Shown here piece by piece: positions 55,781-62,840 of a stretch of DNA of 64,000 nt. Below the pieces are notes generated by a model, which saw only the letters and a program-made list of their open reading frames with translations, searched no databases and was not told the DNA's origin. Position 1 is the stretch's first letter; each line of letters starts with the position of its first letter. Origin of the DNA: Mycobacterium colombiense CECT 3035 (lineage in GTDB: Bacteria; Actinomycetota; Actinomycetes; Mycobacteriales; Mycobacteriaceae); the NCBI RefSeq assembly GCF_002105755.1, contig NZ_CP020821.1, forward strand, positions 4,898,001 to 4,962,000. Reading direction: 5' to 3'. The position numbers were made by a program, and so were the translations under genes.

Positions 55781-56718
55781 TGAGTACCCCAATGACACCC
55801 GGGACTCCGGCGCCGCCGCCACCGACCGGCGCGCGAGGGCGGCAGATCGCGATCGCGATCGGGGCCGTCGCCTCCCTCATCGTCATCTACGTGTTGTCGC
55901 TGATCGCCGTGCACCTGCTGGCCAAATCGGCGCCCCCGCTGCCCGCGGTGGACCTGAGCAAGGTCGAGGCCGAGGACAGCGTGGTGCAGGTGCGGCTGGA
56001 GAAGCTGGACCCCGTCGCGAACCGGTTGACGGTCAATGTGCTGGTGTACCCCAAGGACACCCTGTACGACAAGAACTTCGGCGTGCTGACGGCCGACGCG
56101 GCGGTGCGGCTGTACCCCGACAACGACCTGGGTGACCTGCAGTACCCGATCGGCAAGGCGCCCGCGCAGGTGACCACCACGATCGAGGCGCACGGTGACC
56201 CCGCGAACTGGCCGTTCGATTCGTACCGCACCGGGGTCATCTCCGCCGATGTGTTCACCGGCTCCGGCGCCAACAAGGAGAAGACCGCGGCCCGCGTCGA
56301 AGCCACCGGCGGGCTGGACGGGTGGGACGCCACCGTCACCCGCGTCCACGACGCCGAAGACAACAACCCAGATGTCAAGGACGACTTGGTGATTACCCTG
56401 CACCGGGCCAAGGGGCAGCTGATCTTCGACGTCGGCATCTGCCTGGTGTTGATCTCGCTGCCCGTCCTGGCGCTCTGGGTCGCCATTCCGGTGGCCCTGG
56501 GCAGGACGTCGTTCCTGCCGCCGCTCACCACCTGGTACGGCGCCATGCTTTTCGCCATCGTCCCGCTGCGTAACATCCTGCCGGGCAGCCCACCGTACGG
56601 TTCGTGGGTCGATCAGGCCATCGTGCTCTGGGTGTTGATCGGGCTGGTCGGCGCGCTGACGCTGTTCCTGGTCGGGTGGTGGCGGCAACGCGATCGAAAA
56701 ACGCCTACCAAGACCTGA
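55780..56718 (+). CDS. DUF4436 membrane protein, copy 1
   Basis: A 312-residue protein: Pro-rich cytoplasmic N-terminus, one membrane helix (~25-48), a ~170-residue extracytoplasmic domain (VRLEKLDPVANRLTV, DLGDLQYPIGKAPAQVTTTIEAHG, NWPFDSY) and three C-terminal helices (~218-305) with LHRAKGQLIFDVGICLVL. Start codon shares a base with the atsA stop, so it is translated with the sulfatase. Function unknown; two more copies follow. Confidence 0.88.
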   Translation: MSTPMTPGTPAPPPPTGARGRQIAIAIGAVASLIVIYVLSLIAVHLLAKSAPPLPAVDLSKVEAEDSVVQVRLEKLDPVANRLTVNVLVYPKDTLYDKNFGVLTADAAVRLYPDNDLGDLQYPIGKAPAQVTTTIEAHGDPANWPFDSYRTGVISADVFTGSGANKEKTAARVEATGGLDGWDATVTRVHDAEDNNPDVKDDLVITLHRAKGQLIFDVGICLVLISLPVLALWVAIPVALGRTSFLPPLTTWYGAMLFAIVPLRNILPGSPPYGSWVDQAIVLWVLIGLVGALTLFLVGWWRQRDRKTPTKT

Positions 56719-56724
56719 ATTCGC

Positions 56725-57846
56725 TCACTCGGGCTTCGGTGCGTCCACCGAGCTGATCGCGTCCACCGCGCTGGAGACCCGCGCCTGGAAGTCGGCCGAC
56801 AACGGGATGTAGCCGTTCCTGGCCAGTTCGATCTGGCCGGGACCGATGGCCGCCTGCAGAAAAGCCTTGACCGCCTTGGCCACATCGTAGGTCGGGTACT
56901 TCGAGCAGACGATCTCGTAGGTGGCCAACACGATCGGGTAGACGTCGGGTTGGGCCGGGTTGTAGAACGACGACAGGTCGAGCACCAGATCGTTTCCCGC
57001 GCCGGTGATCTTGGCGCCCTTGATGGTCTTGCCGACCGTGTCGGTGCCGATCCGGACCGGGCGCAATGACCTGCGGCTGGCCGGCGTCTTGATCTCGGCG
57101 GCGAACAGGCCCTGCTGCAGCGCGAACGAGAGTTCGTTGTAGCCGATCGCCCCCTCGGTGCTCTTCACGGCGGCCGCGATGCCGGTGTTGCCGACGGCGC
57201 CGGTGCCGACACCGCCGTTGAAGGTCTTGCCCGCCCCCTTGCCCCAGGCCCCGCCGGACGCGGACTGCAGGTAGGCCTGGAAATTGTCGGTGGTGCCCGA
57301 GCCGTCGCTGCGGTAGATGACGTGGATATCCTCGGCCGGCATCGAGGCGTTGAGGGACGCCAGGGCGGGGTCGTCCCAGCGCGTGATGGCGCCGTTGAAG
57401 ATCTTGGCCAGCGTGGGCGCATCGAGCACCAGGGAGTCGACGGCGGCGAGGTTGTAGGTGATGGCCAACGGGCCGAACACCACCGGCAGGTTCCACGCGT
57501 CCGCGCCGCCGCACCGCCGCTTGCCGGCGGCGTATTGGTCTCCCGACAGCGGCGTGTCCGATCCCGCGAAATCGGTTTTGCCGGCGAGGAAGTCGTTGAT
57601 GCCGTTGCCGGACCCGTTGGCGGTGTAGTTGAGGGTCTGCGACGAGCAGGCCTGACGATAGGCCTCGATGAATTTGGTCATCGCGTTGGCTTGCGCGGTC
57701 GAGCCGCTGGCCGTCAGGGTCTGCTTGCCGCCACAGTCGACCTTGGCCCCGGCGGTGTACGGCAGGCTCGCGGGGGAGTTGCTGCAGGCGGAGACCAGCA
57801 TGGCGCCGGCCGCCAGGGCGCCGACGACCGAACGATTGCGCTTCAC
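56725..57846 (-). CDS. pstS: Phosphate-binding lipoprotein PstS
   Basis: A 373-residue ABC-transporter periplasmic binding protein closest in pattern to PstS2/PstS3. Lipobox LVSAC with Cys21; phosphate-loop elements [24 protein letters not shown] and [16 protein letters not shown] 57846. No pstC, pstA or pstB genes are next to it, so it would have to work with a transporter encoded elsewhere. It is inserted between DUF4436 copies 1 and 2 on the opposite strand; not at this site in M. tuberculosis. Confidence 0.9.
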   Translation of the reverse strand: MKRNRSVVGALAAGAMLVSACSNSPASLPYTAGAKVDCGGKQTLTASGSTAQANAMTKFIEAYRQACSSQTLNYTANGSGNGINDFLAGKTDFAGSDTPLSGDQYAAGKRRCGGADAWNLPVVFGPLAITYNLAAVDSLVLDAPTLAKIFNGAITRWDDPALASLNASMPAEDIHVIYRSDGSGTTDNFQAYLQSASGGAWGKGAGKTFNGGVGTGAVGNTGIAAAVKSTEGAIGYNELSFALQQGLFAAEIKTPASRRSLRPVRIGTDTVGKTIKGAKITGAGNDLVLDLSSFYNPAQPDVYPIVLATYEIVCSKYPTYDVAKAVKAFLQAAIGPGQIELARNGYIPLSADFQARVSSAVDAISSVDAPKPE

Positions 57847-58113
57847 CCGTCGACAATTACCGCGACGGATTAACAGGCAAACAAAATCCGGATGAACTGC
57901 AGCGCCGACCGGCGGTCCGCGTCAGGTTTGCGCGGCCGGGCGGGCGATCTCGGCCGAGCCGGCGCAGTGGTTTCGCTGGATCGGCCGGCACCGTCCGATC
58001 TGCCGGCGAAAATTACCTCCGCATGACGAATTTTTAAACTCGGCCCCCCGCGGGCGGGAGTTCGCTAGCATCCGGCTTCGAGTGCTCCGAATCCCCCATG
58101 GAGGTGTTCACCG

Positions 58114-59058
58114 ATGACCCATCAAGCGCCACCCTCACCACCGCCTCCCGCGCCGCCGGAGCAACCACCCGCGGCGCCCGCGCCGGCGGCCGCGTCCGGC
58201 CGGCGCAAACGGCGCAGGGTCATCGCCATTGCCGCCGTCGCGGGCTTCGTCGCCGTGTACGTCCTGTCGCTGTTCGGCGTGCATCTGTTGGCCCAGACCG
58301 CGGGTCCGCTCAAGCCGCCGGACCTCAACGCGACCAGCGACACCGTCGTGCTGGTGCGCCTCGAGAAGCTGGACACGGTCGCCAACCGCCTCACGGTCAA
58401 GGTGCTGGTGATCCCGGAGGAGTCGATGTTCGACAAGCGCCTCGACGTGCTCAAGACCGACACCGCGGTGCGGATGGACCCGCCGAACGACCTGGGGGAC
58501 TTGCAGTACCCGGCCGGTAAGTCGCCGGCACAAGTCGCGACGACCATCGAGGCGCGCGGCAACCCGAACAACTGGCCGTTCGACTCCTACAGCACCGACA
58601 CCCTCTCCGCCGACGTGCTCGTCGGCCAGGGCGATGCTCGTCGCTACATACCCGCGCGGGTGGAGGTGACCGGCGGGCTGGACGGCTGGGACGTCGGCGT
58701 CCAGCGGGTCGGCGAAGCCAGCCAGGACTCGGACCGCGCCGACAACGTCATCATCACCCTGCACCGGGCCAAGGGACCGCTGATCTTCGACCTCGGCATC
58801 TGCCTGGTGCTCTTCGCGCTGCCCGCCCTGGCTTTTGCCGTGGTGATTCAAGTCGCCCTGGGGCGAAGGAAATTCGTGCCGCCCTTCGTGACGTGGTTCG
58901 CCGCCCTGCTGTTCGCCGTCATCCCCATCCGCAACTTCCTTCCGGGCGCGCCACCGCCAGGCGCGTGGATCGACCAGGTCCTGGTGCTCTGGGTGCTGAT
59001 CGCACTCGTCGCGGCGATGGCTCTGTACATGCTCACCTGGTACCGGCAATCGGACTAG
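58114..59058 (+). CDS. DUF4436 membrane protein, copy 2
   Basis: A 314-residue paralogue of copies 1 and 3 with the same topology: Pro/Ala-rich N-terminus, one helix (~32-55), an extracytoplasmic domain (LVRLEKLDTVANRLTV, NDLGDLQYPAGKSPAQVATTIEARG) and three C-terminal helices. GGAGG at 58100-58104 precedes the ATG. Followed 21 nt later by the FGE gene. Confidence 0.88.
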   Translation: MTHQAPPSPPPPAPPEQPPAAPAPAAASGRRKRRRVIAIAAVAGFVAVYVLSLFGVHLLAQTAGPLKPPDLNATSDTVVLVRLEKLDTVANRLTVKVLVIPEESMFDKRLDVLKTDTAVRMDPPNDLGDLQYPAGKSPAQVATTIEARGNPNNWPFDSYSTDTLSADVLVGQGDARRYIPARVEVTGGLDGWDVGVQRVGEASQDSDRADNVIITLHRAKGPLIFDLGICLVLFALPALAFAVVIQVALGRRKFVPPFVTWFAALLFAVIPIRNFLPGAPPPGAWIDQVLVLWVLIALVAAMALYMLTWYRQSD

Positions 59059-59067
59059 CGGTCGTCA

Positions 59068-59079
59068 TACCCTGAAGGG
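59068..59079 (+). promoter_or_regulatory. -10 box of a probable leaderless FGE transcript
   Basis: TACCCT (59068-59073) is 6 nt before GTG 59080. GAAGGG lies too close to the GTG to be a normal ribosome-binding site. Confidence 0.45.
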
Positions 59080-59970
59080 GTGCGCAGCGAGCTGGTCGAC
59101 CTTCCGGGCGGGTCATTCCGCATGGGATCGACCAGCTTCTACCCCGAAGAGGCGCCGATCCACACCGTGACGGTGGGTCCGATCGCGGTGGAACGGCACC
59201 CGGTGACCAACGCGCAGTTCGCCGAATTCGTCGACGCCACCGGATATGTCACGGTGGCCGAGCAGCCGATCGACCCGGCGCTGTACCCGGGGGCGAACGC
59301 CGACGATTTGTGCCCGGGCGCAATGGTTTTCCGTCCGACCCCGGGGCCGGTCGACCTGCGTGACTGGCGGCAGTGGTGGCGCTGGGCGCCGGGGGCCAGC
59401 TGGCGTCATCCGTTCGGTCCCGACAGCGATGTCGCGGACCGCGGCGATCATCCGGTGGTGCAGGTGGCGTATCCGGACGCGGCCGCCTACGCGCGCTGGG
59501 CCGGGCGGCGGCTGCCGACCGAGGCCGAGTGGGAGTATGCGGCCAGGGCCGGATCCACCACGACCTACCCGTGGGGCGACGAGGCCACCAGTGGCGGGCG
59601 GTTGATGGCCAACACCTGGCAGGGCAGCTTCCCGTACCGCAATGACGGCGCGCTCGGCTGGGTGGGAACCTCACCCGTCGGCACGTTCGCGCCCAACGCT
59701 TTTGGGCTGCTCGACATGATCGGCAACGTGTGGGAGTGGACGGCCACCGAGTTCACCGCGCACCACCGGCTCGAGGCGCCGCCCAAATCCTGCTGCACGC
59801 CGTCCGGTCCGGCCGACCCGTCCGTCAACCAGACCTTGAAGGGCGGCAGCCACCTGTGCGCGCCGGAGTATTGCCACCGCTACCGTCCGCCGGCCCGGTC
59901 GCCGCAGTCGCAGGACTCCGCGACCACGCACATCGGGTTTCGCTGCGTGGCGGACTTGCCGCAGGGATAG
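59080..59970 (+). CDS. Formylglycine-generating enzyme (Rv0712-type)
   Basis: A 296-residue copper-dependent oxidase that converts the active-site Cys of sulfatases such as AtsA to formylglycine. GGSFRMGS and LPTEAEWEYAARAGSTTTYPWGD are the FGE-sulfatase fold signatures. The two copper-binding active-site cysteines are Cys260 and Cys265 in GGSHLCAPEYCHRYRPPAR. GFRCVADL closes the domain. A SCCTPSG pair lies just before the active site. Confidence 0.94.
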   Translation: MRSELVDLPGGSFRMGSTSFYPEEAPIHTVTVGPIAVERHPVTNAQFAEFVDATGYVTVAEQPIDPALYPGANADDLCPGAMVFRPTPGPVDLRDWRQWWRWAPGASWRHPFGPDSDVADRGDHPVVQVAYPDAAAYARWAGRRLPTEAEWEYAARAGSTTTYPWGDEATSGGRLMANTWQGSFPYRNDGALGWVGTSPVGTFAPNAFGLLDMIGNVWEWTATEFTAHHRLEAPPKSCCTPSGPADPSVNQTLKGGSHLCAPEYCHRYRPPARSPQSQDSATTHIGFRCVADLPQG

Positions 59971-60222
59971 CAAATCCTTCGCGCCGCGCCGCCCGGTGCC
60001 GGCACGTTCGCTTCGGCCGGTGAAGTTAACGGTGCGTGTCCGGTGGGTGTCGGGCGCCTGTTGTGTTTCTGGACAGGGTATTTCACCCGGCATCCGGTTC
60101 CGTCATTCGCTAACATCTGACGACGTGTCACCCCGCCGCAGCCCGATGCCGCCAGCGGTGCCGGCCCGGCGCCAGCAAGCCCTTCGGCATGCGCGGCCCA
60201 CCATTGCTCGCGGCCGCGGCCG

Positions 60223-61158
60223 ATGACCACCGAGGCTCCGAGCCCGGTCGCGCCGGCCCCGGCTCCGCCCGCGAGGAAGAAGCGCGAGGCGCCGCGGATC
60301 GCGATCGGCGTGTGCATTCTCGCGGCGGTCATCGTCGTCTACGTGCTGTCGCTCTTCGGTGTGCATTTCCTGCAGCGGTCGGAAGGGCCGCTGCCCCCGC
60401 TGGACCTGAGCCAGGGCGGCGGCGACGCCACGATCGTGCAGCTGCGCCTCGAAGAGCTGAAGCCGGTCGCCAACCGCCTGTCGGTCGAGGTGCTCGCCTA
60501 TCCCGGGATTGCCCAGTACGACAACCGTTTTGACGTGCTGGCCAACGACGTCGCGGTACGCCTATATCCCACAAGCGATCTGGGCGATCTGCAATACCCG
60601 AAGGGCAAGGCACCCGCGCAGCTCAGCACCACCATCGAGGCGCACGGCGACCCCGGCAACTGGCCGTTCGACTCCTACCAGACCGAGCCGATCGCGGCCG
60701 ACGCCTTCGTCGGGACCGGCGACAACCGCAAGAAGGTGCCCGCCCGCGTCGAAGTGACCGGCGCGCTGGACGGCTGGCAGATCAGCGTCAACCGGGTGCA
60801 CGACCCGAGCGCGCTGCCCACCTCGCGCGCGAGCGACAACGGCAACGTGGTGATCACGCTGAAGCGGGCCAAGGGGCCGCTGATCTTCGACCTCGGGATC
60901 TGCCTGGTGCTGATCAGCCTGCCCACCCTGGCCCTGCTGGTCGCCATCCCGATGGCGCTGGGCAGAAGGAAGTTCCTGCCGCCGTTCGCCACCTGGTACG
61001 CCGCGAACCTGTTCGCGATCGTCCCGCTGCGCAACATCCTTCCGGGGGCGCCGCCGCCCGGTTCGTGGATCGACCAGGCGATCGTGCAGTGGGTGCTCAT
61101 CGCGCTGGTCGCGGCCATGAGCCTGTACATCGTGGCCTGGATCCGGCAGGGCGACTGA
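60223..61158 (+). CDS. DUF4436 membrane protein, copy 3
   Basis: A 311-residue third paralogue: helix at ~24-46, extracytoplasmic domain (LRLEELKPVANRLSV, SDLGDLQYPKGKAPAQLSTTIEAHG) and three C-terminal helices with LKRAKGPLIFDLGICLVLI. No clear ribosome-binding site before ATG 60223. 252 bp separates it from FGE. Confidence 0.87.
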   Translation: MTTEAPSPVAPAPAPPARKKREAPRIAIGVCILAAVIVVYVLSLFGVHFLQRSEGPLPPLDLSQGGGDATIVQLRLEELKPVANRLSVEVLAYPGIAQYDNRFDVLANDVAVRLYPTSDLGDLQYPKGKAPAQLSTTIEAHGDPGNWPFDSYQTEPIAADAFVGTGDNRKKVPARVEVTGALDGWQISVNRVHDPSALPTSRASDNGNVVITLKRAKGPLIFDLGICLVLISLPTLALLVAIPMALGRRKFLPPFATWYAANLFAIVPLRNILPGAPPPGSWIDQAIVQWVLIALVAAMSLYIVAWIRQGD

Positions 61159-61179
61159 CGGCGCTGGCCGCACCCGGGC

Positions 61180-61609
61180 GGCATGGCCGAACGTGTGTTC
61201 GAGGATGTTGTTGCGAGGTTCGCTGAGCTGGTCCCGGCGAGCTCTGCCTCGCCCACCACCTGCGGCCCCGAACAGGAACCCACGAGCGATGAAGGAACAA
61301 GTTTGTGTCGGCGCATAGCGCCGTCCAGGTCCACACATCGCCCTACCCGTTCTCGCCGCGGTGCTGATCAGGCATGTTCTTCTGCTTGGCGTAGCAGAAC
61401 GACCTCATCTCGTCGCACTAAATGTTCTTGCAGGGCAGTCAAATAGCGCGGCGTGCTGATATTCGGCGCAGGCACCGCCCAGCTCCACCAACAACTTGGT
61501 GATGGTGTTCTTCGCAGCCCCGGTTACCCGCACCGTGGCGCGGATCGACATGCCTTCAATAAGGCGGCCCACAATCGCTGCCCGCTGATCGGGTGCTCAA
61601 CCGGTTGAC
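61180..61609 (-). pseudogene. Decayed IS1-family transposase
   Basis: Read on the minus strand across shifting frames: NRLST, then DQRAAIVGRLIEGMSIRATV and TGAAKNTITKLLVELGGACAEYQ, then CDEMRSFCYAKQKNMPDQHRGENG, GDVWTWTALCADTN and KLVPSSLVGS. This is the N-terminal helix-turn-helix and start of the catalytic domain of IS1-family transposases. At least two in-frame stops and several frameshifts are present, and the C-terminal half is missing. No terminal inverted repeats were found. Confidence 0.75.
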
Positions 61610-61675
61610 CACACTGACCATTGTGCTTGAGCGGACCCAAAATCACGACTGGGGGTTTTTGTGTATGCGCGTCGG

Positions 61676-61695
61676 CCCCACAAAAGTTTGTGGGG
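61676..61695. promoter_or_regulatory. Perfect 20-bp palindrome (9-2-9) CCCCACAAA-AG-TTTGTGGGG
   Basis: Perfect inverted repeat ending 6 bp before the -10 TATCGT of the following gene, where it would cover the -35 region. Strong operator candidate. Confidence 0.7.
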
Positions 61696-61701
61696 GGATG
61701 G

Positions 61702-61707
61702 TATCGT
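61702..61707 (+). promoter_or_regulatory. -10 box of a probable leaderless transcript (61715 gene)
   Basis: TATCGT ends 7 nt before ATG 61715; no ribosome-binding site lies in GGCACAC. Confidence 0.45.
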
Positions 61708-61714
61708 GGCACAC

Positions 61715-62317
61715 ATGGAGTCCTCATTTGATGTTGGTCAGCTCAGCGAAGCCCTCGCCAGCCTCAATGAAACCGCTGCTGGTCTTGAGAAGCGCCTCGC
61801 CGAAATCCGGGATCTGCAGAAACAGATAGTGGCGATCGTCAAGCAGGCCGAGCGCCTGAGCCGTTACGACCTAGTGGTTGAGGGGGCCTCCACAACGGTT
61901 CCCTCGGAGCCCCACGAAGCGCTGCCAACAGTGGGCGAAGGGGCCACCTTCACCGACGCGGTAATCGCCGTATTTGAGCAGCGCCCCGCAGCCATCCTCG
62001 GCGTCGACGAGGTGCTGGAAATACTGCAAGGAAGCAGGCAGGACGCCACCAAAGAGAGGGTGCGGAACGCTCTCTATTACGCGGACAAACAAGGGAAGTT
62101 GCATCGAGGCCACCGCGCCAAATTTTCCCTCAAAGACACCTCAACCCCGGCGGCAACCGGGGTTGAGGTTAACGAGGAGCTGAACGGCAGCTCCTCCCGA
62201 GAGATAGGAGGTGGTCGAGATGAAGCCTCGACCCCGCCTGGCGATCAAGGTGGTGCTGCGTCTAACGCGCAATTCCATCTCGGTCGTCTTGGCGATCGAG
62301 CCCCCATAGGAGGCTGA
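61715..62317 (+). CDS. Hypothetical protein: coiled coil plus winged-helix-like domain
   Basis: A 200-residue protein not recognised as a named family. Residues ~8-50 (QLSEALASLNETAAGLEKRL, EIRDLQKQIVAIVKQAERL) form a coiled coil. Residues ~85-140 (FTDAVIAVFEQRPAAILGVD, EVLEILQGSRQDATKERVRN, ALYYADKQGKLHRGHRAKFSL) resemble a small winged-helix regulator. The last ~50 residues are Gly/Ser/Thr/Ala-rich and overlie a hairpin array and a second small ORF, so the true C-terminus is uncertain. Codon usage is less GC-biased than its neighbours, as in acquired DNA. ATG 61715 was chosen over 61661 because the palindrome and -10 lie between them. Confidence 0.6.
   Translation: MESSFDVGQLSEALASLNETAAGLEKRLAEIRDLQKQIVAIVKQAERLSRYDLVVEGASTTVPSEPHEALPTVGEGATFTDAVIAVFEQRPAAILGVDEVLEILQGSRQDATKERVRNALYYADKQGKLHRGHRAKFSLKDTSTPAATGVEVNEELNGSSSREIGGGRDEASTPPGDQGGAASNAQFHLGRLGDRAPIGG
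62139..62233 (+). repeat. Three consecutive perfect hairpins
   Basis: Stem 1: 12 bp, 62139-62150/62157-62168 (loop CGGCAA). Stem 2: 9 bp, GAGGAGCTG 62174-62182 / CAGCTCCTC 62188-62196. Stem 3: 7 bp, GGTCGAG 62213-62219 / CTCGACC 62227-62233, overlapping the start of the small ORF. Stem 2 and the AGGAGG site could compete, giving translational control. Confidence 0.65.
62220..62309 (+). CDS. 29-residue basic peptide with ideal ribosome-binding site
   Basis: ATG 62220 follows AGGAGG (62206-62211) with 8-nt spacing, the best Shine-Dalgarno site in the accessory island. It encodes MKPRPRLAIKVVL and RLTRNSISVVLAIEPP, ending at TAG 62307-62309. The peptide is basic at the N-terminus with alternating hydrophobic residues. 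It is in a different frame from the 61715 gene that overlaps it. Function unknown; a hairpin covers the stop codon. Confidence 0.5.
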   Translation: MKPRPRLAIKVVLRLTRNSISVVLAIEPP

Positions 62318-62357
62318 TCGCCGCCCGTGGCCTCGTCTAACGGCGAGGTTCACGGGC
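62291..62357 (+). repeat. Two adjacent long hairpins
   Basis: Hairpin 4: GGCGATC + AGCC / GGCT + GATCGCC (62291-62322, one bulged G). Hairpin 5: GCCCGTG + CCTCG / CGAGG + CACGGGC (62323-62357, loop TCTAACGG). They abut without a gap and lead directly into the tRNA-like element. Confidence 0.7.
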
Positions 62358-62366
62358 CTCTCAAAC

Positions 62367-62438
62367 GGGCGGTGCACGGTGCCGGGTTGGCCTCTGGAAA
62401 CCAACACCCGAGGGGTTCGAGTCCCCTACCGTCCACCA
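62367..62438 (+). ncRNA. tRNA-like structure lacking a D arm, CCA encoded
   Basis: 3' half is canonical: T arm AGGGG-TTCGAGT-CCCCT (62411-62427), acceptor strand ACCGTCC (62428-62434), discriminator A and CCA (62436-62438). GGGCGGT (62367-62373) pairs with the acceptor strand over 7 bp with one G-U. Between them is a single long arm (GTTGG/CCAAC, 62386-62390/62401-62405) with a 10-nt loop containing CTGGAAA, and only 12 nt where a D arm should be. Too short for a normal tRNA. Could be a degenerate tRNA, an attachment-site relic or a functional tRNA mimic. Confidence 0.5.
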
Positions 62439-62441
62439 TTT

Positions 62442-62472
62442 AGTTGTTGCCACTGCTCTAGTAGCAGCAACT
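62442..62472 (+). terminator. Hairpin after the tRNA-like element
   Basis: AGTTGTTGC (62442-62450) / GCAGCAACT (62464-62472), 9 bp with one wobble, followed by the AT-rich TAATTATAC. A plausible end of the transcript carrying the hairpins and tRNA-like element. Confidence 0.5.
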
Positions 62473-62487
62473 TAATTATACATACCG

Positions 62488-62507
62488 ACTGAGTCATTTG
62501 ACTCAGT
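62488..62507. promoter_or_regulatory. Perfect 20-bp palindrome (9-2-9) ACTGAGTCA-TT-TGACTCAGT
   Basis: Second perfect 9-2-9 palindrome of the island, with the same geometry as the one at 61676 but an unrelated sequence. It lies between the terminator hairpin and the 3' end of the HicB-like remnant. Confidence 0.6.
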
Positions 62508-62538
62508 TCAGGGATGTAGACACGCGCTCCAGCCCAGG

Positions 62539-62840
62539 TCAGGGGGACTGCTTGCGGGCGATCTCTGATCGCTGGTCTGCCCCGAGCTTGTCGGCGCGTG
62601 CCCTTCCGCCCTTCAGGCCGCCCTTGCGGCCGAGCGCGACCGCTGTCGGGGCTTTGCCGCAAACCACATCTCGCACGAGTCGTTCGATACCGGCGAGTGC
62701 CTCGGATTTGTCGGGCTCAAGCCATGACAGCGATAGAAGCTCTTGGGCACAACCAAACCCACTTAACCAAACCCACTTATTGTCTTGAACTGACCACTCG
62801 ACCCGGTAGGTGTAGTCATCTGGCGTTTAGTCGGTAGCAT
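62539..62840 (-). pseudogene. HicB-type antitoxin remnant fused to a GRKGGLKGG tail
   Basis: Minus-strand translation gives DDYTYRVEWSVQDNKW, then AQELLSLSWLEPDKSEALAG and IERLVRDVV, the N-terminal pattern of HicB-family antitoxins. It then switches to GRKGGLKGGRARADKLGADQ and RSEIARKQSP, typical of small basic KGG proteins. The frame has no start codon (TAA ACG CCA GAT); ATG 62840 is one base out of frame. A perfect 14-bp tandem duplication (62751-62764, 62765-62778) lies in the conserved WVGLCAEFPSL position. Most likely a dead chimera; no HicA toxin is adjacent. Confidence 0.6.

Noticed and set aside
61183..61446. Plus-strand 87-codon ORF
   Set aside because: It is the complement of the IS1-family transposase remnant, whose motifs are on the minus strand.
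62367..62438. A normal functional tRNA gene
   Set aside because: No D arm and a 10-nt anticodon loop; kept only as a tRNA-like element.
62426..62662. Minus-strand 78-codon ORF
   Set aside because: Overlaps the HicB/KGG remnant in a different frame; the conserved motifs are in the other frame.
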